From Bathynomus jamesi (lineage: Eukaryota > Arthropoda > Malacostraca > Isopoda > Cirolanidae), in assembly GCA_023014485.1 (NCBI GenBank), contig JAJOZX010001575.1:124001-188000 (forward strand): a DNA stretch of 64,000 nucleotides, read 5' to 3'. Positions 1-11,210 of the stretch are shown here, one piece after another. The translations under genes were made by a program, and so were the position numbers. The number at the start of each line of letters is the position of its first letter. Position 1 is the first letter of the stretch. The notes under the pieces were generated by a model. It did no database searches. It was not told where the DNA came from and worked only from the letters and a program-made list of their open reading frames with translations.

Positions 1-551
1 AAATAATAATGTGGAAGGTAACTACTTCATCGAGTGCTATAATTATAGTTTTCTAACACAATTTGTAGACAGACCAACTAGGGATCAAGCAATCTTAGAT
101 TCAGTTCTATCCAATGATTATGAGATTGTCAGGAAACTTGCAGCTCATGGGATATCAGGGTAAGTTATAAATTAGGTAGAAAAATGGTTAGAAAACAGAG
201 TAATTCTAAATAGTCATGAATCTACGTAACAAAGTAAAAAGTGACGTAATAGAGGGATGAGTGTTAGATCCATTACTCTGTTTTATATCTAAATGATTTA
301 GAAGGGAGTAGGTAATAAAGTTTATAAATTTACAGATGAATACAAAAGTAGTTAACCCCAGTTACAAATATAGAAAAATCTTATAAGTTATACCTATTGT
401 GTGCAAAAATGCAGTCATCCATTTTGGTAGAAATAATGAAAACCAGTTAAGAGATGCAAGGAAACTGGTTGGATGATGTTAGACACAAAAAAGATCTTGG
501 CATTATAGTTAGTAGCTAGTGATCTAAAATTTTCTAAGCTGTGCTAGAGGC
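1..551 (+). pseudogene. CR1-like LINE fragment, endonuclease fused to reverse transcriptase
   Basis: The first 130 bases translate to the end of a CR1-type endonuclease (FVDRPTR, then ILDSVLSNDYEIV). The frame then passes straight into the late reverse transcriptase region (KLAAHGISG, KWLENRV), and farther on into CR1 C-terminal motifs (KCSHPFW region, then KKDLGIIVSSDLKFSKLC in shifted frames). The catalytic FADD stretch is reduced to FTDEYK. So the middle of ORF2, several hundred codons, has been deleted and many stops and shifts follow. The copy runs off the left window edge and resumes at 4186 after a hAT element. It is an old, dead member of the same LINE family scattered through the first 25 kb. 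Confidence 0.8.
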
Positions 552-3500
552 CAGTGGCGGATTTAAGGTGCGCGGGGCCCTAGGCCGGTTGGAGTGCGGG
601 GCCCCAAACTACGCAAAGCTAGCTTAATTAACTGAAATGAAGATTTACACCCCCATCCCCAGTGGTGACCTTACGGGGCCCTCAAATCAATGGGCGAGCA
701 AAGCGTTAAAATAAATTTACTTTTTAAACAATATTCAATTTATTGATAATTAATTAGCCAAATGACCATTTCATAGTTGAACATTACACATTTGTTTTTT
801 TGAAGCTTAACAATAAAAAATAACTATAATAATACACCATTAACAAAAAATAACTATAATAATACACCATTAACTAAAGAGAATACCACTTGACTGACAT
901 GCAAATGATGCAATGAGTGGGTTTTGTTTATTGCAGGCAATTTGTACGGTACACTTAACTATTTCTCAGTCAAAAAATTTTTTTCTAGCCTTCTTACTTG
1001 CAAACTGTTTGATGACATCAGTAAAATCAAGCACCCTTAATTTCTCATGCTCAATAGGGTGAATGAAGACAAACGGTCCTGCCCCATGGTGTTTCTTAGA
1101 TAATTCTTGACTAGTTTCATCTTGGAGAATGATCGCTCCCCAGTGCAGTTTGTGACAAACATGCAAAGATAGAGTCGTAATACAATTTCAACATTAGCAA
1201 ATGTTTCTACCATGTCATGTCTGTGAATTATCTCATACATTTCTAGTTCAGGACTTTTTGCAGCCTTTGCACCACCTGATGAAGGAGCACTTTCAGGTGA
1301 ATCTCTTGGAATAGATTCATAAGGTGTGCAAACTGCAAAAGCTCCGACTCCAATCCAGCCTCCAAGTCCTTAGGATATGAAGACACAAGCTTTTCAGCAG
1401 ATGCTTTAAGCTCAGTGTTCGTTTTGTTTGAGATTTCTGATAAAAACCCAAATTTCTCTCGAAGGTCGCTGTAAGCAGCAATGCGTTGTTGTAGGGCAGC
1501 ACAGAGCTTGTCAATGATGGGCAAGAATGCAGTCACTCTAAACTTCTCTCCCTGTCAGCATAACATCCTCCGCGGAGTCTAGTTCATCGTGGTGACGCTT
1601 GCGCTTCCTAATACGCTGCGTGTCAGCGTAGTATGCATCATTACTCGTCACATCACAGGGATCACACTTAGCCATAGCTTTTGCTTCAAAGTCATCGAAC
1701 TAGGATCTCAGGTCTTTAGCAAATTGTAAAAAGAGACTCTAGCAGTGTGACAGCTGTGTTGAGGGAGAGCCCAGATTTTTGCAGCTGGATACTGCTACTC
1801 TGAAACCTTTCCAATACTGTATCCCAAACTTCAAGAAGAATCACTGTTTCAAGTTTTTTCAAACCTTTGAGAAGACCACTTGCTTCAGCTCTTGTTTCAG
1901 CTGGCTGATTCTGATCTGAGAATAACTCTTCCAGAACAATGATGTTTTCTTTGTGTGCTCTACTGAGAGCAGCTACAGCATCTGCTCGTGCTGACCAACG
2001 AGTGTCTGAAAGTATTTTATCAACTTTCAACTTCTTATCTTTATTAGTCTCTAGTACCTCACAGTGTCTCCTCCAACGATAAGTAGATGCAACAAGAAAG
2101 GAGTACATATTTTGTACCAGAGCAAACAATGACACTGCAGCAGGACAGCTTTCTGCAGCACACTTAGCCACCAAGTTTAAGGAATGAGCCATACATGGTA
2201 TGTACTCAGCTTCACTACACTCATTCTTGATTATCTGTTGGGTCCCCAGATATTTACCAGACATGTTGCTGGCATTGTCATAGGACTGTCCTCGGCAGTC
2301 GATAACTGGAATGTTCTTCTCTAAGAAAATCAAGAACAGTTGTAGCAATATCTCTGGCAGTGTGGCTTAGCATGGGAATAAACTGCAAAAACCTTTCAAC
2401 TGGACCTGTAGTAGGCAGTACATAGCGGATTGTAAAAGTAAGTTGATCCATGTGTGAAATATCAGGTGTGGAGTCAACAGAAATTGAGAAGTACTTTGCT
2501 GTTTTTACTTCATCTGTTATTGAGGACATAACCTTTTCTGCCATTATTCCAATGACTTCCTCAGAAATGACATGGGACAAGTAGGAAGTATGACCACTAC
2601 CTTTGTTTGCGTGTTTCTTGATATGTGCTGCCAAGAAACTGTCGTATGTGCTCAGCAGCTCTAGAATCCCAAGATAGTTTCCTTGTGTACTGATCCAATT
2701 ACTTCATCTTTACCTCGAATGGCTAGCTCGCATTCGCAAAGTAGCTTTAAAACATCTACACAGCTCCTCAATACTGCTTGCCAGTACTCGCATTCACTTT
2801 CATATTGTTGTACTAGATTAGAGTCAATACGGGCACCCGCAGTCTTTCGATATATCATTTCAACCATACTTTTCCTGTGCTGATCTGACCTACTGTGAGA
2901 TTCTATGACATACCTAGCGTTCTTCCAACCATTGAAGCCAGTTGTGAATGAGCTTTCCACCTTTGACATAAGCTTGCAAGCAAAACAATACACTTTACCA
3001 GTTGTTTTAGAGTAACAGAGCCATTTAAGATTAATTTCTTGGCCAGATAATGAATGAGTTCGAGTGAATAATGTCTTTGTACAATGACGGGTTCTGTTTA
3101 GCTCTTTCACAGCTGACTCTTTGAAGTCACCATCACAGTGTCGACATTCTGCGCTTCCCTTTTTCAACCAATAGTCACACACATTTTCAGTAATTATTTT
3201 AGGCCATAATCCAAGATCCGTTTCAAATCCTTGTTCAGTACCGGTATTCATAACTTTCACTTCCTCTTGTGTCTCCTCACTGTCACTGTGTTCAGGTTCA
3301 ATTGCGCTAACTACACTAGGTTCAGTACTAGTTGTGGCTTCTCCAGTTGTTTCAGGCGTAATTGGTGTCTCTACTGATTCAGATTCAGTTTGACTGGATT
3401 CAGTTTGAGTGTGATTTTGCAGATTCAGATACTGTTGGATATGTCAACCATTGAGTTATTTTTGGTAGTTTTTTTACTCTTTGGTTTACGTCTGCCTTTT

Positions 3501-4185
3501 CTTGTCGTTTAACAGAGCCAGATTTATACTTCCTCCCTTGATCACGATCACGACTTGTTGATTTCTCCATTGTGCCTCAGTGCAGCCTCACTGCCTTATC
3601 CTGAAACATAAAAACATAAAAAACAAACTATTTACACTTGACCCTCGATTTAGTATTAATTAATACAGTTTAATTAATTAATTAAATACAGACACTAAAC
3701 AGTTGTTCGGGTGAAAAAGTCGCTTTATGGGAAAAGTTGCCAGCCCCCACCAGTGGCGACTTTTTCCTTAAATATGTATAAAATGTATTTATTATGAAAT
3801 CTAAGCTAAACTGACCTAACCTAGCCTAAGTACGTTTCATATAAAAAAATTAATTACATTAATTTAACATTTTTCAACTTATTTATGTTATTATAAAGCT
3901 GATTAAAACTCCCCCATCCCCATTTATTGACTGGCGACTTTTTCGAGATACTACTTTTACCATTACTTACCACTAAACACACTCACATGTGCACTCCACA
4001 GCGGCCTGAATAGAACTAAACTCCCACCAGCAAAGAGAGTGATACCATAATTATCACTAATCATTAATCAATTGTATTATTTATAATGGAATCCAACATT
4101 ATAATTATATGTGAGGGCGCGGGGCCCTCACAGGCGCGGGGCCGTAGGCCATGGCCTACTCGGCCCCCCCCTAAATCCAACACTG
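552..4185 (-). mobile_element. Full-length hAT transposon (hAT-1)
   Basis: The element is bounded by terminal inverted repeats: left CAGTGGCGGATTTA, right end reading CAGTGTTGGATTTA on the other strand. It is flanked by a perfect 8-bp target duplication CTAGAGGC (544-551 and 4186-4193), which is the hAT hallmark. It sits inside a CR1-like LINE whose reading frame resumes directly after the right copy. The transposase gene lies on the minus strand. Subterminal GC-rich blocks (GGGGCCC) occur at both ends. A short tandem repeat of about 30 bp lies at 808-870. Confidence 0.95.
966..3570 (-). pseudogene. hAT transposase (TTF zinc finger, DUF4371, hAT dimerisation), broken
   Basis: Cut-and-paste transposase of the hAT type related to the animal 'zinc finger MYM-type protein 1-like' group. 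The first ATG is at 3570 (MEKSTSRDRDQGRKYKSGS). A TTF-type zinc finger follows at about 3200-2850 (CRHCDGDF, CFACKLMSK, DQHRK). The DUF4371/RNase H-like core starts near 2660 (YFSISVDSTPDISH), continues with DCRGQSYDNASNM and PCMAHSLNLV, and the C-terminal dimerisation motif (ERSFSKMKLVKNYLR) lies at 1040-1150. The frame changes at least five times (near 3250, 2670, 2340, 1700, 1240 and 1150), so no active protein is made from this copy as read. Domain order and full length show that it was once autonomous. Confidence 0.88.
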
Positions 4186-4413
4186 CTAGAGGCTAGAAAT
4201 AAGGCAAATAAAATGCTAGGTATTATTAAAAGGAATGTTAGTTACACAAGTAAGAAAGTCATCTGTAATTTATATAATTCTTATGTTAGGCCTCACTTAG
4301 AATACTGCATTCAAGCTTGGTCCTATCATTTTAGACATAATATTGATATACTTGAAGGTATGCAACATAGGGTAACCAAGCTTATCCCTAACCTAAGAAG
4401 AGGTCCAGGTCAT
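4186..4413 (+). pseudogene. CR1-like LINE, C-terminal reverse transcriptase segment
   Basis: Direct continuation of the LINE at 1-551 after the hAT-1 insertion. The translation LEARNKANKMLGIIKRNVS, then ICNLYNSYVRPHLEYCIQAW is the conserved C-terminal 'thumb' region of CR1/jockey-clade ORF2. It is open until about 4413, where it is cut by the fold-back repeat that follows; the expected next residues reappear near 5905. Confidence 0.85.
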
Positions 4414-4592
4414 GAGCTGTATTCTGTGATAATAGTGAAATCTTGCAGAGCATCAATCTCAAGTTGGCTAATTGACACGTAACTGTTTACTACTACCAAG
4501 ATGGTCTGCATGGTTTGAGCTGAGAATGTACACTATTTGCAATCTATTTACTATTTAAAATCTTGCAAAATGTCAATCTCAAGTCAGCTTAA

Positions 4593-4976
4593 CCCTTTCA
4601 TGCCATAGGGGCACAAATGAGCATCAAATTTTACGAGATTTTAGTCCTTAAGGAGATAGCTACCTTTGGTTTGCTTCTGCCTAAATTGTTCATTCTAACA
4701 AAGGTCAAGCTTTTCACTCCACCTTAGACCTATAGTTTAACATGGAATCCAAACCATGCCCCACCAGCAACCCAGCATCTAGGCTATCCAGAGTACCCAT
4801 TTATCTACCAACCACTTTCTTTATTGTGTGGAAGAATGAACAGCTGGGTTTTGCTGCGCACTGGCTGCCATCACTGAGTCTCAATCCTGAGGCCAATGGA
4901 TTCATAGTCAGCAACGCTAACCACTACACCACCAAAGCACATCATAAGTCATAAGTTATATTTGGCATGAAAAGGG
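4593..4976. mobile_element. piggyBac-like MITE with TTAA target sites
   Basis: Both ends are flanked by TTAA (4589-4592, 4977-4980) and the inverted ends are CCCTTTCATGCCA on the left and CCCTTTTCATGCCA read from the right. TTAA duplication and CCC-starting termini are typical of piggyBac relatives. There is no transposase. Most of the interior is a tRNA-derived SINE. Confidence 0.7.
4640..4940 (-). mobile_element. tRNA-derived SINE, degenerate copy
   Basis: Read on the minus strand, it starts with a tRNA-like head (TGGTGTAGTGGTTAGCGTTG, an A-box form) and a B-box-like AGGATTGAGACTCAGTG. It then runs through CAGCTGTTCATTC and AGGTGGAGTG to a tail with GTTAGAATGAACAATTT. It matches the better preserved copy at 26230-26276 plus 31996-32292, but lacks most of the second tRNA-like unit. 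Confidence 0.7.
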
Positions 4977-5097
4977 TTAAGTTATGTACGTAGGCTACTT
5001 TGGTAACTCTATAAATAGTTGTATATTAATTAGCTGACTGGAGATTGAAAGTTTGCCCAATTTTTTTATAAAATATAGCATGACTTGCCTCAGTAGG

Positions 5098-5851
5098 CAG
5101 GGTGGAAAAAGCCACAGTTATTTAAAAAAAAACAAGTCATTGAGGTTTTTTAAAAAACAAAAAAAATCCCCATGGTTTATTTGGTTTTAATGGTTTTTTG
5201 GTTCATTAGTGTTTGATTATAATAAAGTAATTTTATCTTTCATATTATTTTATTTAAGCATTATACTAACTTTTACAAGAAAGAAACTACCTATGTTTAC
5301 ACTCAAAATTATAAAATGAGCTTGTTTATCATTTTCTTGTAAATAATAGTGAAAACAATTCCTTTAACACTAGTTATTCAGATTTCAGATATACCAGTCA
5401 TATTGTTCATACAAACATGTCAAATGCAGTGACTAGGAATGCAAATTATATAAGTAAATAAAAATTATTTAGTAAAATACCAACCAACCGTATTTGGTGC
5501 AATTGTAAACTAAATTTCTCATTTTTCTGCGTAATTGATACTTTACTTTAATAGTGGTTGGGGCAAACTTTATTGTCAGGATTTCCATTGAAAAATAGTA
5601 AAACACCTTAGCTGAAAGTACAGATATTTTTTTTTAATGATGTTGATTGTTGACAGTGTGACAGACATAATTAAATAGTAAGCACAATATTAGGTTTCAT
5701 GTATGAAATTGTTACCATTGATTTACATTCATACTAAACATTAAAATAATATTAAAACTAATAATAAAAAAGCAAATACATAAGAAAAAAAAACTTTTTT
5801 TCCCCATCAGAAAACAAAAAAAAAAACCATGGTTTAAACCAATCCACCCTG
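5098..5851. mobile_element. Non-autonomous hAT element (MITE)
   Basis: The inverted ends CAGGGTGGA are perfect over 9 bp and are flanked by a perfect 8-bp duplication TCAGTAGG (5090-5097, 5852-5859). The interior is AT-rich with long A and T runs and has no coding potential. It is nested in the fold-back repeat. Confidence 0.9.
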
Positions 5852-5902
5852 TCAGTAGGTCTGAGTGGTTTCATATTTTCCAAATGTAATGTAATGTAAT
5901 TG

Positions 5903-6250
5903 GAATAGAGAGAGGAACTGGGTATGTTTAGTTTTGAGAGGTACCGTACATTGTTTGAGGGAAGATATGATACAGATGTTCAAAATGTTTTCAAGTTTGG
6001 ACAATTTAGATTAAAGTAACTTTTTCTTAGTAGGGTCTGTTGGGACAACTCAAGGGCATAATAGGAAAATTAGAAAATAGACTCGTAGACTGAAATCTAT
6101 AAAAATACTTTTTCAGTCATAGAGTAAGATTTTTGGAATGACTTGCCATAATAATGTGATAAATAGTAGCTTAGGACATTTCATTTTAAGAAAAATTTGT
6201 ATGTTTTCATAAATTAGATAGTTTATAGACTGTAAATAGTGTATATCCTT
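5903..6250 (+). pseudogene. CR1-like LINE, 3' end of ORF2 and start of 3' UTR
   Basis: In shifting frames it encodes the CR1 C-terminal motifs seen elsewhere in the window: RNWVCLVL, then DMIQMFKMFS, then GTTQGHNRKIRK and SVIE..FWNDLP. It is the last part of the LINE that begins at the window edge. Frames change several times and stops are frequent. Confidence 0.75.
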
Positions 6251-6257
6251 AAATTAA

Positions 6258-7062
6258 CCCTTTACATACTACTTAATATGACAATGGTCACACTAAATAT
6301 TATTGTCCATGAGAACGGTACTATATTCAACTTTACTCCACAGTTTAAAAAAAACTTTTGGTCCTTGTCACTATATTCACCTTTCCTCACAGTGTTTTGA
6401 AATGCATGCTCAGGTTGCTGCTACCCTCTGGTGGCCCCTGGCTGCCTCCCATTCTCATGGTGCTGCTTATATGTGCCCGTACCTTTCACTATAGATAAGT
6501 TACATACATGCTGACATTTGTACTGAATCATTGAATGAATGAATGGAGAAAATACTGTACAAGATAATGAAATATTGTGTGTAAATGTAAAGAAATGTGT
6601 GTGTATTTACGCAGCTCATTTGTGCACACACGCATCAGTTGATTGCTGCAGCTGCATTAGCTGACCAACCAGCCTGAAATTGTAGATAAATTGCTGGATA
6701 TGATGCTTGATTGTGTATGTGACATTATCCCATTTGTCTACAAGTACCAATATGTGAGCAGGAGTGACATGGACCACTCATCACCTCTCCAGCCACATGC
6801 AAAAGCAGCCTACAGTACAAGTACGCAGACAAACTGCCTCAGCTATATTTTTACTGCAAAATAGTGTACTGTTGAGTCTTTTATGATGGAAATTTATTAG
6901 CATAATAATGATAATTATTATTATTATTACTCTGTTGTGGCCACATGGGGTGACCTGGATATGGCATCAGGCAATAGATAGATAGATGATTATCATTTCA
7001 TTATCTAACCCCACTTCCCACATATTTCAGTTTTTGGTAGAGAATTGACAACTCTACGAAAC
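6258..7062. other. Unassigned, possibly half of a piggyBac-like element split by the next transposon
   Basis: I see no gene here. TTAA followed by CCCTTT starts it (6254-6260), and AAGGG followed by TTAA (11233-11241) lies just beyond the right end of the 7067-11206 transposon. This suggests, weakly, a TTAA-flanked element that was later split. Only about five terminal bases match. An ATT microsatellite lies near 6915-6930. Confidence 0.3.
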
Positions 7063-7066
7063 AACT

Positions 7067-7875
7067 GGGTCATTCTCTGTCAGATCAACCAAAAAAAATT
7101 GAAATTAACACCCTCATCTCTCATATTTTGCTGAAATTTGGTTTATAGGGAGTTTGTGAGCTCTGAATCCATTTCTGAAATTATAAGGTCAATCCGACCA
7201 ACGGTTCAAGAGATATGACCTCGGGCAATTTGAGGTCACTCGCGAGGTTACTAACATTTGGTGAGCCATAACTTGGGTAATAATTGTCACAATTATATAA
7301 AAGTATATATTAGAATCAGAAAACGACAAGGAATCCAAATATGCAAGTTTTAGAACTCTAGGTTAAAAAATAAAAAAGTTACACTGTAACCAAAATTTGA
7401 GGTCACAATTTGACCTCTGGGGTATCAAATGAGAATTTTTTTTTTAAATGTAAAAAATGAAGGCATAGGCATTGGCTATTAGAATCAGCAAAAAAAAGTT
7501 TGTTTATGTTAGTATTTTTCATGTAACTAACATATAAGTGAACATATTCATAAGTTGTGCGTCAATTCTACCTATTTTTTCACACTTAAGCTCATAATTT
7601 GACCTATAGAAATTAAAATTACATTTTTTATAGATATAAAAAACAAAGTCAGAGTTCTTGACTAATAGAAACAATCATAAAAAGTTTGTTTATGTTGGTA
7701 CTTTTCATGTAACTAACTTATAAGTGAACACCATATTTATAAATTACTTGTCATTTCAAGGAATTTTTATATCTTAGCTATCAATTTGACCTCAAGCTCC
7801 AAGAATTTAATAAAAATTGTATTTCACTGCTAATCTACACTGGCAATAATAGTTATAATAGTGAAAGGGGAAGAC
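7067..7875. repeat. Left terminal inverted repeat with internal tandem subrepeat
   Basis: Matches the reverse complement of 10554-11206 with few differences. The left arm is about 155 bp longer because a segment around AAGTTTGTTTATGTTAGTA (about 7498) is repeated in diverged form near 7683, together with the following AGTGAACA block. Confidence 0.9.
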
Positions 7876-8126
7876 TAAGCTCACATGTAGCCTAAACAAA
7901 CCTGTTGAAACATGTTGCTACTTGTCTAAGTGCAGAATCAACACAGATAGTTGCAAAATTCCTTGTCTACAGGTTAGTACAGTTCCAGCCAGCACTGTGG
8001 GTGGCTGGTGGGTATGGTGTTTTAATGAGCCTCAGAGACTATCAAGGCCTAAAATATTAAGTGTGTATAGCTATATATTTTCTAAAAAATATATATTACC
8101 TAATTGTAAATCCTATATCTTTACAG

Positions 8127-8992
8127 ATCAAAATACAATGGTTTGGCACTTGAAATACTGCCAGGACCCTATTCAAAAGCACAAGAAACGCATAACAATC
8201 AATCTTAGAAAAGTGACTGATGTACTTGTTGAAAAATGTGCTGGAAGAGTGAAAAAAAGACTCATTGTTGTGTGTGAACTGCTGGACACTGATAATGAAA
8301 AACCCCACTATACCAAACCAGTTAAAAAAAGTAAGTAATAAATTAATATAATAACTTATACTTTACTACAAGGTCTGTTTGATCTACTATACAGCCAATT
8401 ATATAGCATTTAAGGTACTATAATTAATATTTAATTACTAATATTCAGGTGTGTGAAACCTTTTTTTCTGTTCTTTTCAGAAGGGCTGTCATTAAGCCAG
8501 AAAAAGCGCAAGGCTCGTGGTAAGCTATCATCTGCTCAGAAACACCTGAAGGAGAGGCTAGAACTCAGTTATGGTGTTCAAATTACCGAGGAGGTAAGTG
8601 ATACTTCAAAACCTGAAACTAAATCTGAAAAACATCGACAAATTAATGAATGAATTGAAACAGTCATTCCTGGAGAGCAAATGTCACCATCACAAACTAC
8701 AAATATTGACACTCTCACCATACACAATTGAAAAAACAGCTAGTTTCTTTCAAACTACAACATACATGGTGAAAAGAAGCCATTCACTTAAATCAGAACA
8801 TGGAATCCTTCCGAAGATTCCACTAATGAGCAAAGGAAAAGTGATATCTGAAGAACACAAAGATATAGTTAGAAGATTCTATGAGTCAGAAGAGGTTAGT
8901 CGTATGTGTCCTGGCCAAAAGGATTGCGTGAAAGTTATCAGTGCTGAAGGTGCAAAAACGATTGGTCCTCGGGAATTTAAGAGAGATGTTTG
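8127..8992 (+). pseudogene. Upstream exons of the Sola-like transposase gene
   Basis: Three open blocks with plausible splice sites precede the main ORF. 8127-8330 follows a TTTACAG acceptor and ends at GTAAGT; it encodes TMVWHLKYCQDPIQKHKKRI. 8481-8593 follows TTCTTTTCAG and ends at GTAAGT; it encodes LSQKKRKARGKLSSAQKHL. From about 8664 to 8992 a further block encodes TYMVKRSHSLKSEHGILPK and EEVSRMCPGQKDCVKV. This last block then leaves the frame near 8950, and the same sequence continues into the 8941 ORF one frame over. So a small frameshift separates them, or an unusual splice does. Splice sites are predicted by eye only. Confidence 0.6.
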
Positions 8993-10533
8993 AACTATAT
9001 AAAAATGATGAAAAGAATCCCAAAATAGGATTTTCCACATTTGCAAAATTACGGCCATCATATTGTGTGCTTGCCGGTAGTGGTGGGACTCATTCTGTCT
9101 GTGTCTGCACATACCATCAAAATCCAAAATTGCAGCTGGCTGCATTGGGAGAAAGAGGTCTTTCATACAAGGATCTTATGGATTACAGTGTCTGCAGTAC
9201 AGAAAGAGAGACTTGCATGATGCAACTTTGCAATAATTGCCCAAGAGAAGAGGGTGTCCTGGATTTTCTTGAGTTACTTGACAGTGTGAAATCAGCTCCA
9301 AATGAAATATCTTACAAGCAATGGGTGACTGTTGACCGTTGTACAATGGTTGATAAGGTGGAGCCACTTCATGAATACTTATCATCCCTAAGCATGAAAA
9401 TATCCCGCATGGTTCGTCATCACTTTGTTGCTCAGCAACAATCACAGTACTTCAAGCAGTTGAAAGAAACACTACCACCTCAGAGCGAGGTAGTTATAGT
9501 AGGTGATTTCTCTGAGAATTATTCTTTCATTGTCCAGGATGCTGCCCAAGGGTTTCACTGGGACAATTCACAGTGTACAGTTCACCCTTTTGTCATCTAT
9601 TATAGATCATCTGCAGACCAGGAACTTAGCCATTTTACTGTCTGTTTCTTATCTGCATCACTAAAACACAACACTATAATGGTTTACTCATTCATATTGA
9701 AGCTTATGACATATGTTAAATTCAGATGCCCACAATTGAAGAAGGTGCACTATTTCTCAGATGGATGTGCTGGCCAATATAAGAACAGATACAACTTCAC
9801 AAATCTCTGTTACCATGAAGAGGATTTTGGTCTGTCTTGTGAATGGTACTTCTTTGCTACATCCCATGGCAAAAATGCATGTGATGGGATTGGAGGAACA
9901 GTGAAAAGAGCTACTGCTCGTGCCAGTTTGCAGAGAACTACAGAGAGGCAAATTCTTACACCAGAACACATGTTTCAGTTTTGTGAAGAAAACTTGAGCA
10001 AGAAGATAAATTTTTTCTTTGTAACTACAGCTGATTTGAAAGATGCAGAAGAACGGTTGGAACATCGATTCAAGGATAGTAGGGCTATTCCTGGAACTCA
10101 GAAATATCATAGATTTGTTCCCCTAAACAAGGAAGAACTGATGGTGTATCCCATTTCAAGTGGCATTGGAGAAAAGAAAAGAATAAGGAAAAGTCATTTT
10201 ACTAATGAACCTGCAATGCTTGGTAACCTAAAATGTGTCAAACCAGGAGAGTATGTTGGCTGCATTTATGACATGCAAGTTTGGTATGGAATTGTGGAGG
10301 AATATTGTGAAGAGTTTGATGATTTCACTGTGAACTTTCTACATCCCTCTGGGTCATCAGGATCAAGTGCATATTATTATCCATCAAACAAGGATTCATG
10401 TGCAGTGCCAGGACATCATATATTAACTGTAATGAGTTGTCCTACCCTAAGAGGAGGCAGCAGAATTCAATACATTTTTCCACAAAAAGAAATTGATGAG
10501 AGCATCGAGCATGCAAAAATTGTATTAGGCTAG
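8941..10533 (+). CDS. Transposase-like protein, 530 codons, three acidic motifs
   Basis: Long open frame in the middle of the transposon; it lacks an ATG at its left end and probably continues from the exon before it. Cys/His-rich motifs (GGTHSVCVCTYHQN, residues 48-61; CMMQLCNNCP, 92-101) come first. Three motifs with conserved-looking acidic residues follow: VVIVGDFSENYSF (about 184-196), YFSDGCAGQYKN (271-282) and SHGKNACDGIGGTVKR (308-323). This order of D, D and D or E in an RNase H-like fold is what I would expect of a DDE/D transposase; the HGK..DG(I/V)G motif recurs in poorly annotated animal proteins that I associate with Sola-type elements. The C-terminal third (KPGEYVGCIYDMQVWYGIVEE) looks like a small beta-rich, Tudor/SH3-like domain; that is inference. 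The ORF itself is unbroken. Confidence 0.7.
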   Translation: MLKVQKRLVLGNLREMFELYKNDEKNPKIGFSTFAKLRPSYCVLAGSGGTHSVCVCTYHQNPKLQLAALGERGLSYKDLMDYSVCSTERETCMMQLCNNCPREEGVLDFLELLDSVKSAPNEISYKQWVTVDRCTMVDKVEPLHEYLSSLSMKISRMVRHHFVAQQQSQYFKQLKETLPPQSEVVIVGDFSENYSFIVQDAAQGFHWDNSQCTVHPFVIYYRSSADQELSHFTVCFLSASLKHNTIMVYSFILKLMTYVKFRCPQLKKVHYFSDGCAGQYKNRYNFTNLCYHEEDFGLSCEWYFFATSHGKNACDGIGGTVKRATARASLQRTTERQILTPEHMFQFCEENLSKKINFFFVTTADLKDAEERLEHRFKDSRAIPGTQKYHRFVPLNKEELMVYPISSGIGEKKRIRKSHFTNEPAMLGNLKCVKPGEYVGCIYDMQVWYGIVEEYCEEFDDFTVNFLHPSGSSGSSAYYYPSNKDSCAVPGHHILTVMSCPTLRGGSRIQYIFPQKEIDESIEHAKIVLG

Positions 10534-10553
10534 CACATGAATCCTCTAAGTAG

Positions 10554-11206
10554 GTCTTCCCCTTTCACTATTATAACTATTATTGCCAGTGTAGATTAGC
10601 AGTGAAATACAATTTTACATTTTTTGCCTTTGTTTTTATATCTATAAAAAAATGTAATTTTAATTTCTATAGGTCAAATTATGAGCTTAAGTGTGAAAAA
10701 ATAGGTAGAATTGACGCACAACTTATGAATATGGTGTTCACTTATATGTTAGTTACATGAAAAATACTAACATAAACAAACTTTTTTTTGCTGATTCTAA
10801 TAGCCAATGCCTATGCCTTCATTTTTTACATTTAAAAAAAAAATTCTCATTTGATACCCCAGAGGTCAAATCGTGACCTCAAATTTTGGTTACAGTGTAA
10901 CTTTTTTATTTTTCAACCTAGAGTTCTAAAACTTGCATATTTGGATTCCTTGTCGTTTTCTGATTCTAAATATATATACTTTTATATAATTGTGACCATT
11001 ATTACCCAAGTTATGGGTCGCCAAATGTTAGTGACCTCGCAAGTGACCTCAAATTTCCCGAGGTCATATCTCTTGAACCGTTGGTCGGATTGACCTTATA
11101 TTTTCAGAAATGGATTCAGGGCCCACAAACTCCCTATAAACCAAATTTCAGCAAAATCTGAGAGATGAGGGTGTTAGGCACTGGTTAATCTGACAGAGAA
11201 TGACCC
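10554..11206. repeat. Right terminal inverted repeat of the Sola-like element
   Basis: Inverted match of 7067-7875, without the extra subrepeat of the left arm. The outermost base is C at 11206 and the AACT duplication follows. Confidence 0.9.
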
Positions 11207-11210
11207 AACT

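Larger units (their letters stand above)
4414..5902. repeat. Fold-back (MITE-like) repeat inserted in the LINE, itself holding two insertions
   Basis: The LINE frame stops at about 4413 and resumes at about 5903. The outer parts are inverted relative to each other: the motif around ATCAATCTCAAGTTGGCTAA (about 4450) is matched in reverse by TTAGCTGACTGGAGATTGA (about 5030). Relatives of the right half occur at 11240-11400 and of the left half at 21640-21755, so this is a dispersed family. A piggyBac-like MITE (4593-4976) and a hAT MITE (5098-5851) are nested in it. The exact outer boundaries are not fixed. Confidence 0.6.
7067..11206 (+). mobile_element. DNA transposon with very long terminal inverted repeats, Sola-like
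   Basis: The ends start GGGTCATTCTCTGTCAGAT on both strands and are flanked by a perfect 4-bp duplication AACT (7063-7066, 11207-11210). The terminal inverted repeats are about 809 bp (left) and 653 bp (right). The interior carries a multi-exon gene on the plus strand ending in a 530-codon ORF with three acidic motifs. Among animal DNA transposon superfamilies a 4-bp duplication is known for Sola (and Ginger and Chapaev), and the motif pattern made me favour Sola, but this rests on memory, not on a search. Confidence 0.85.
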
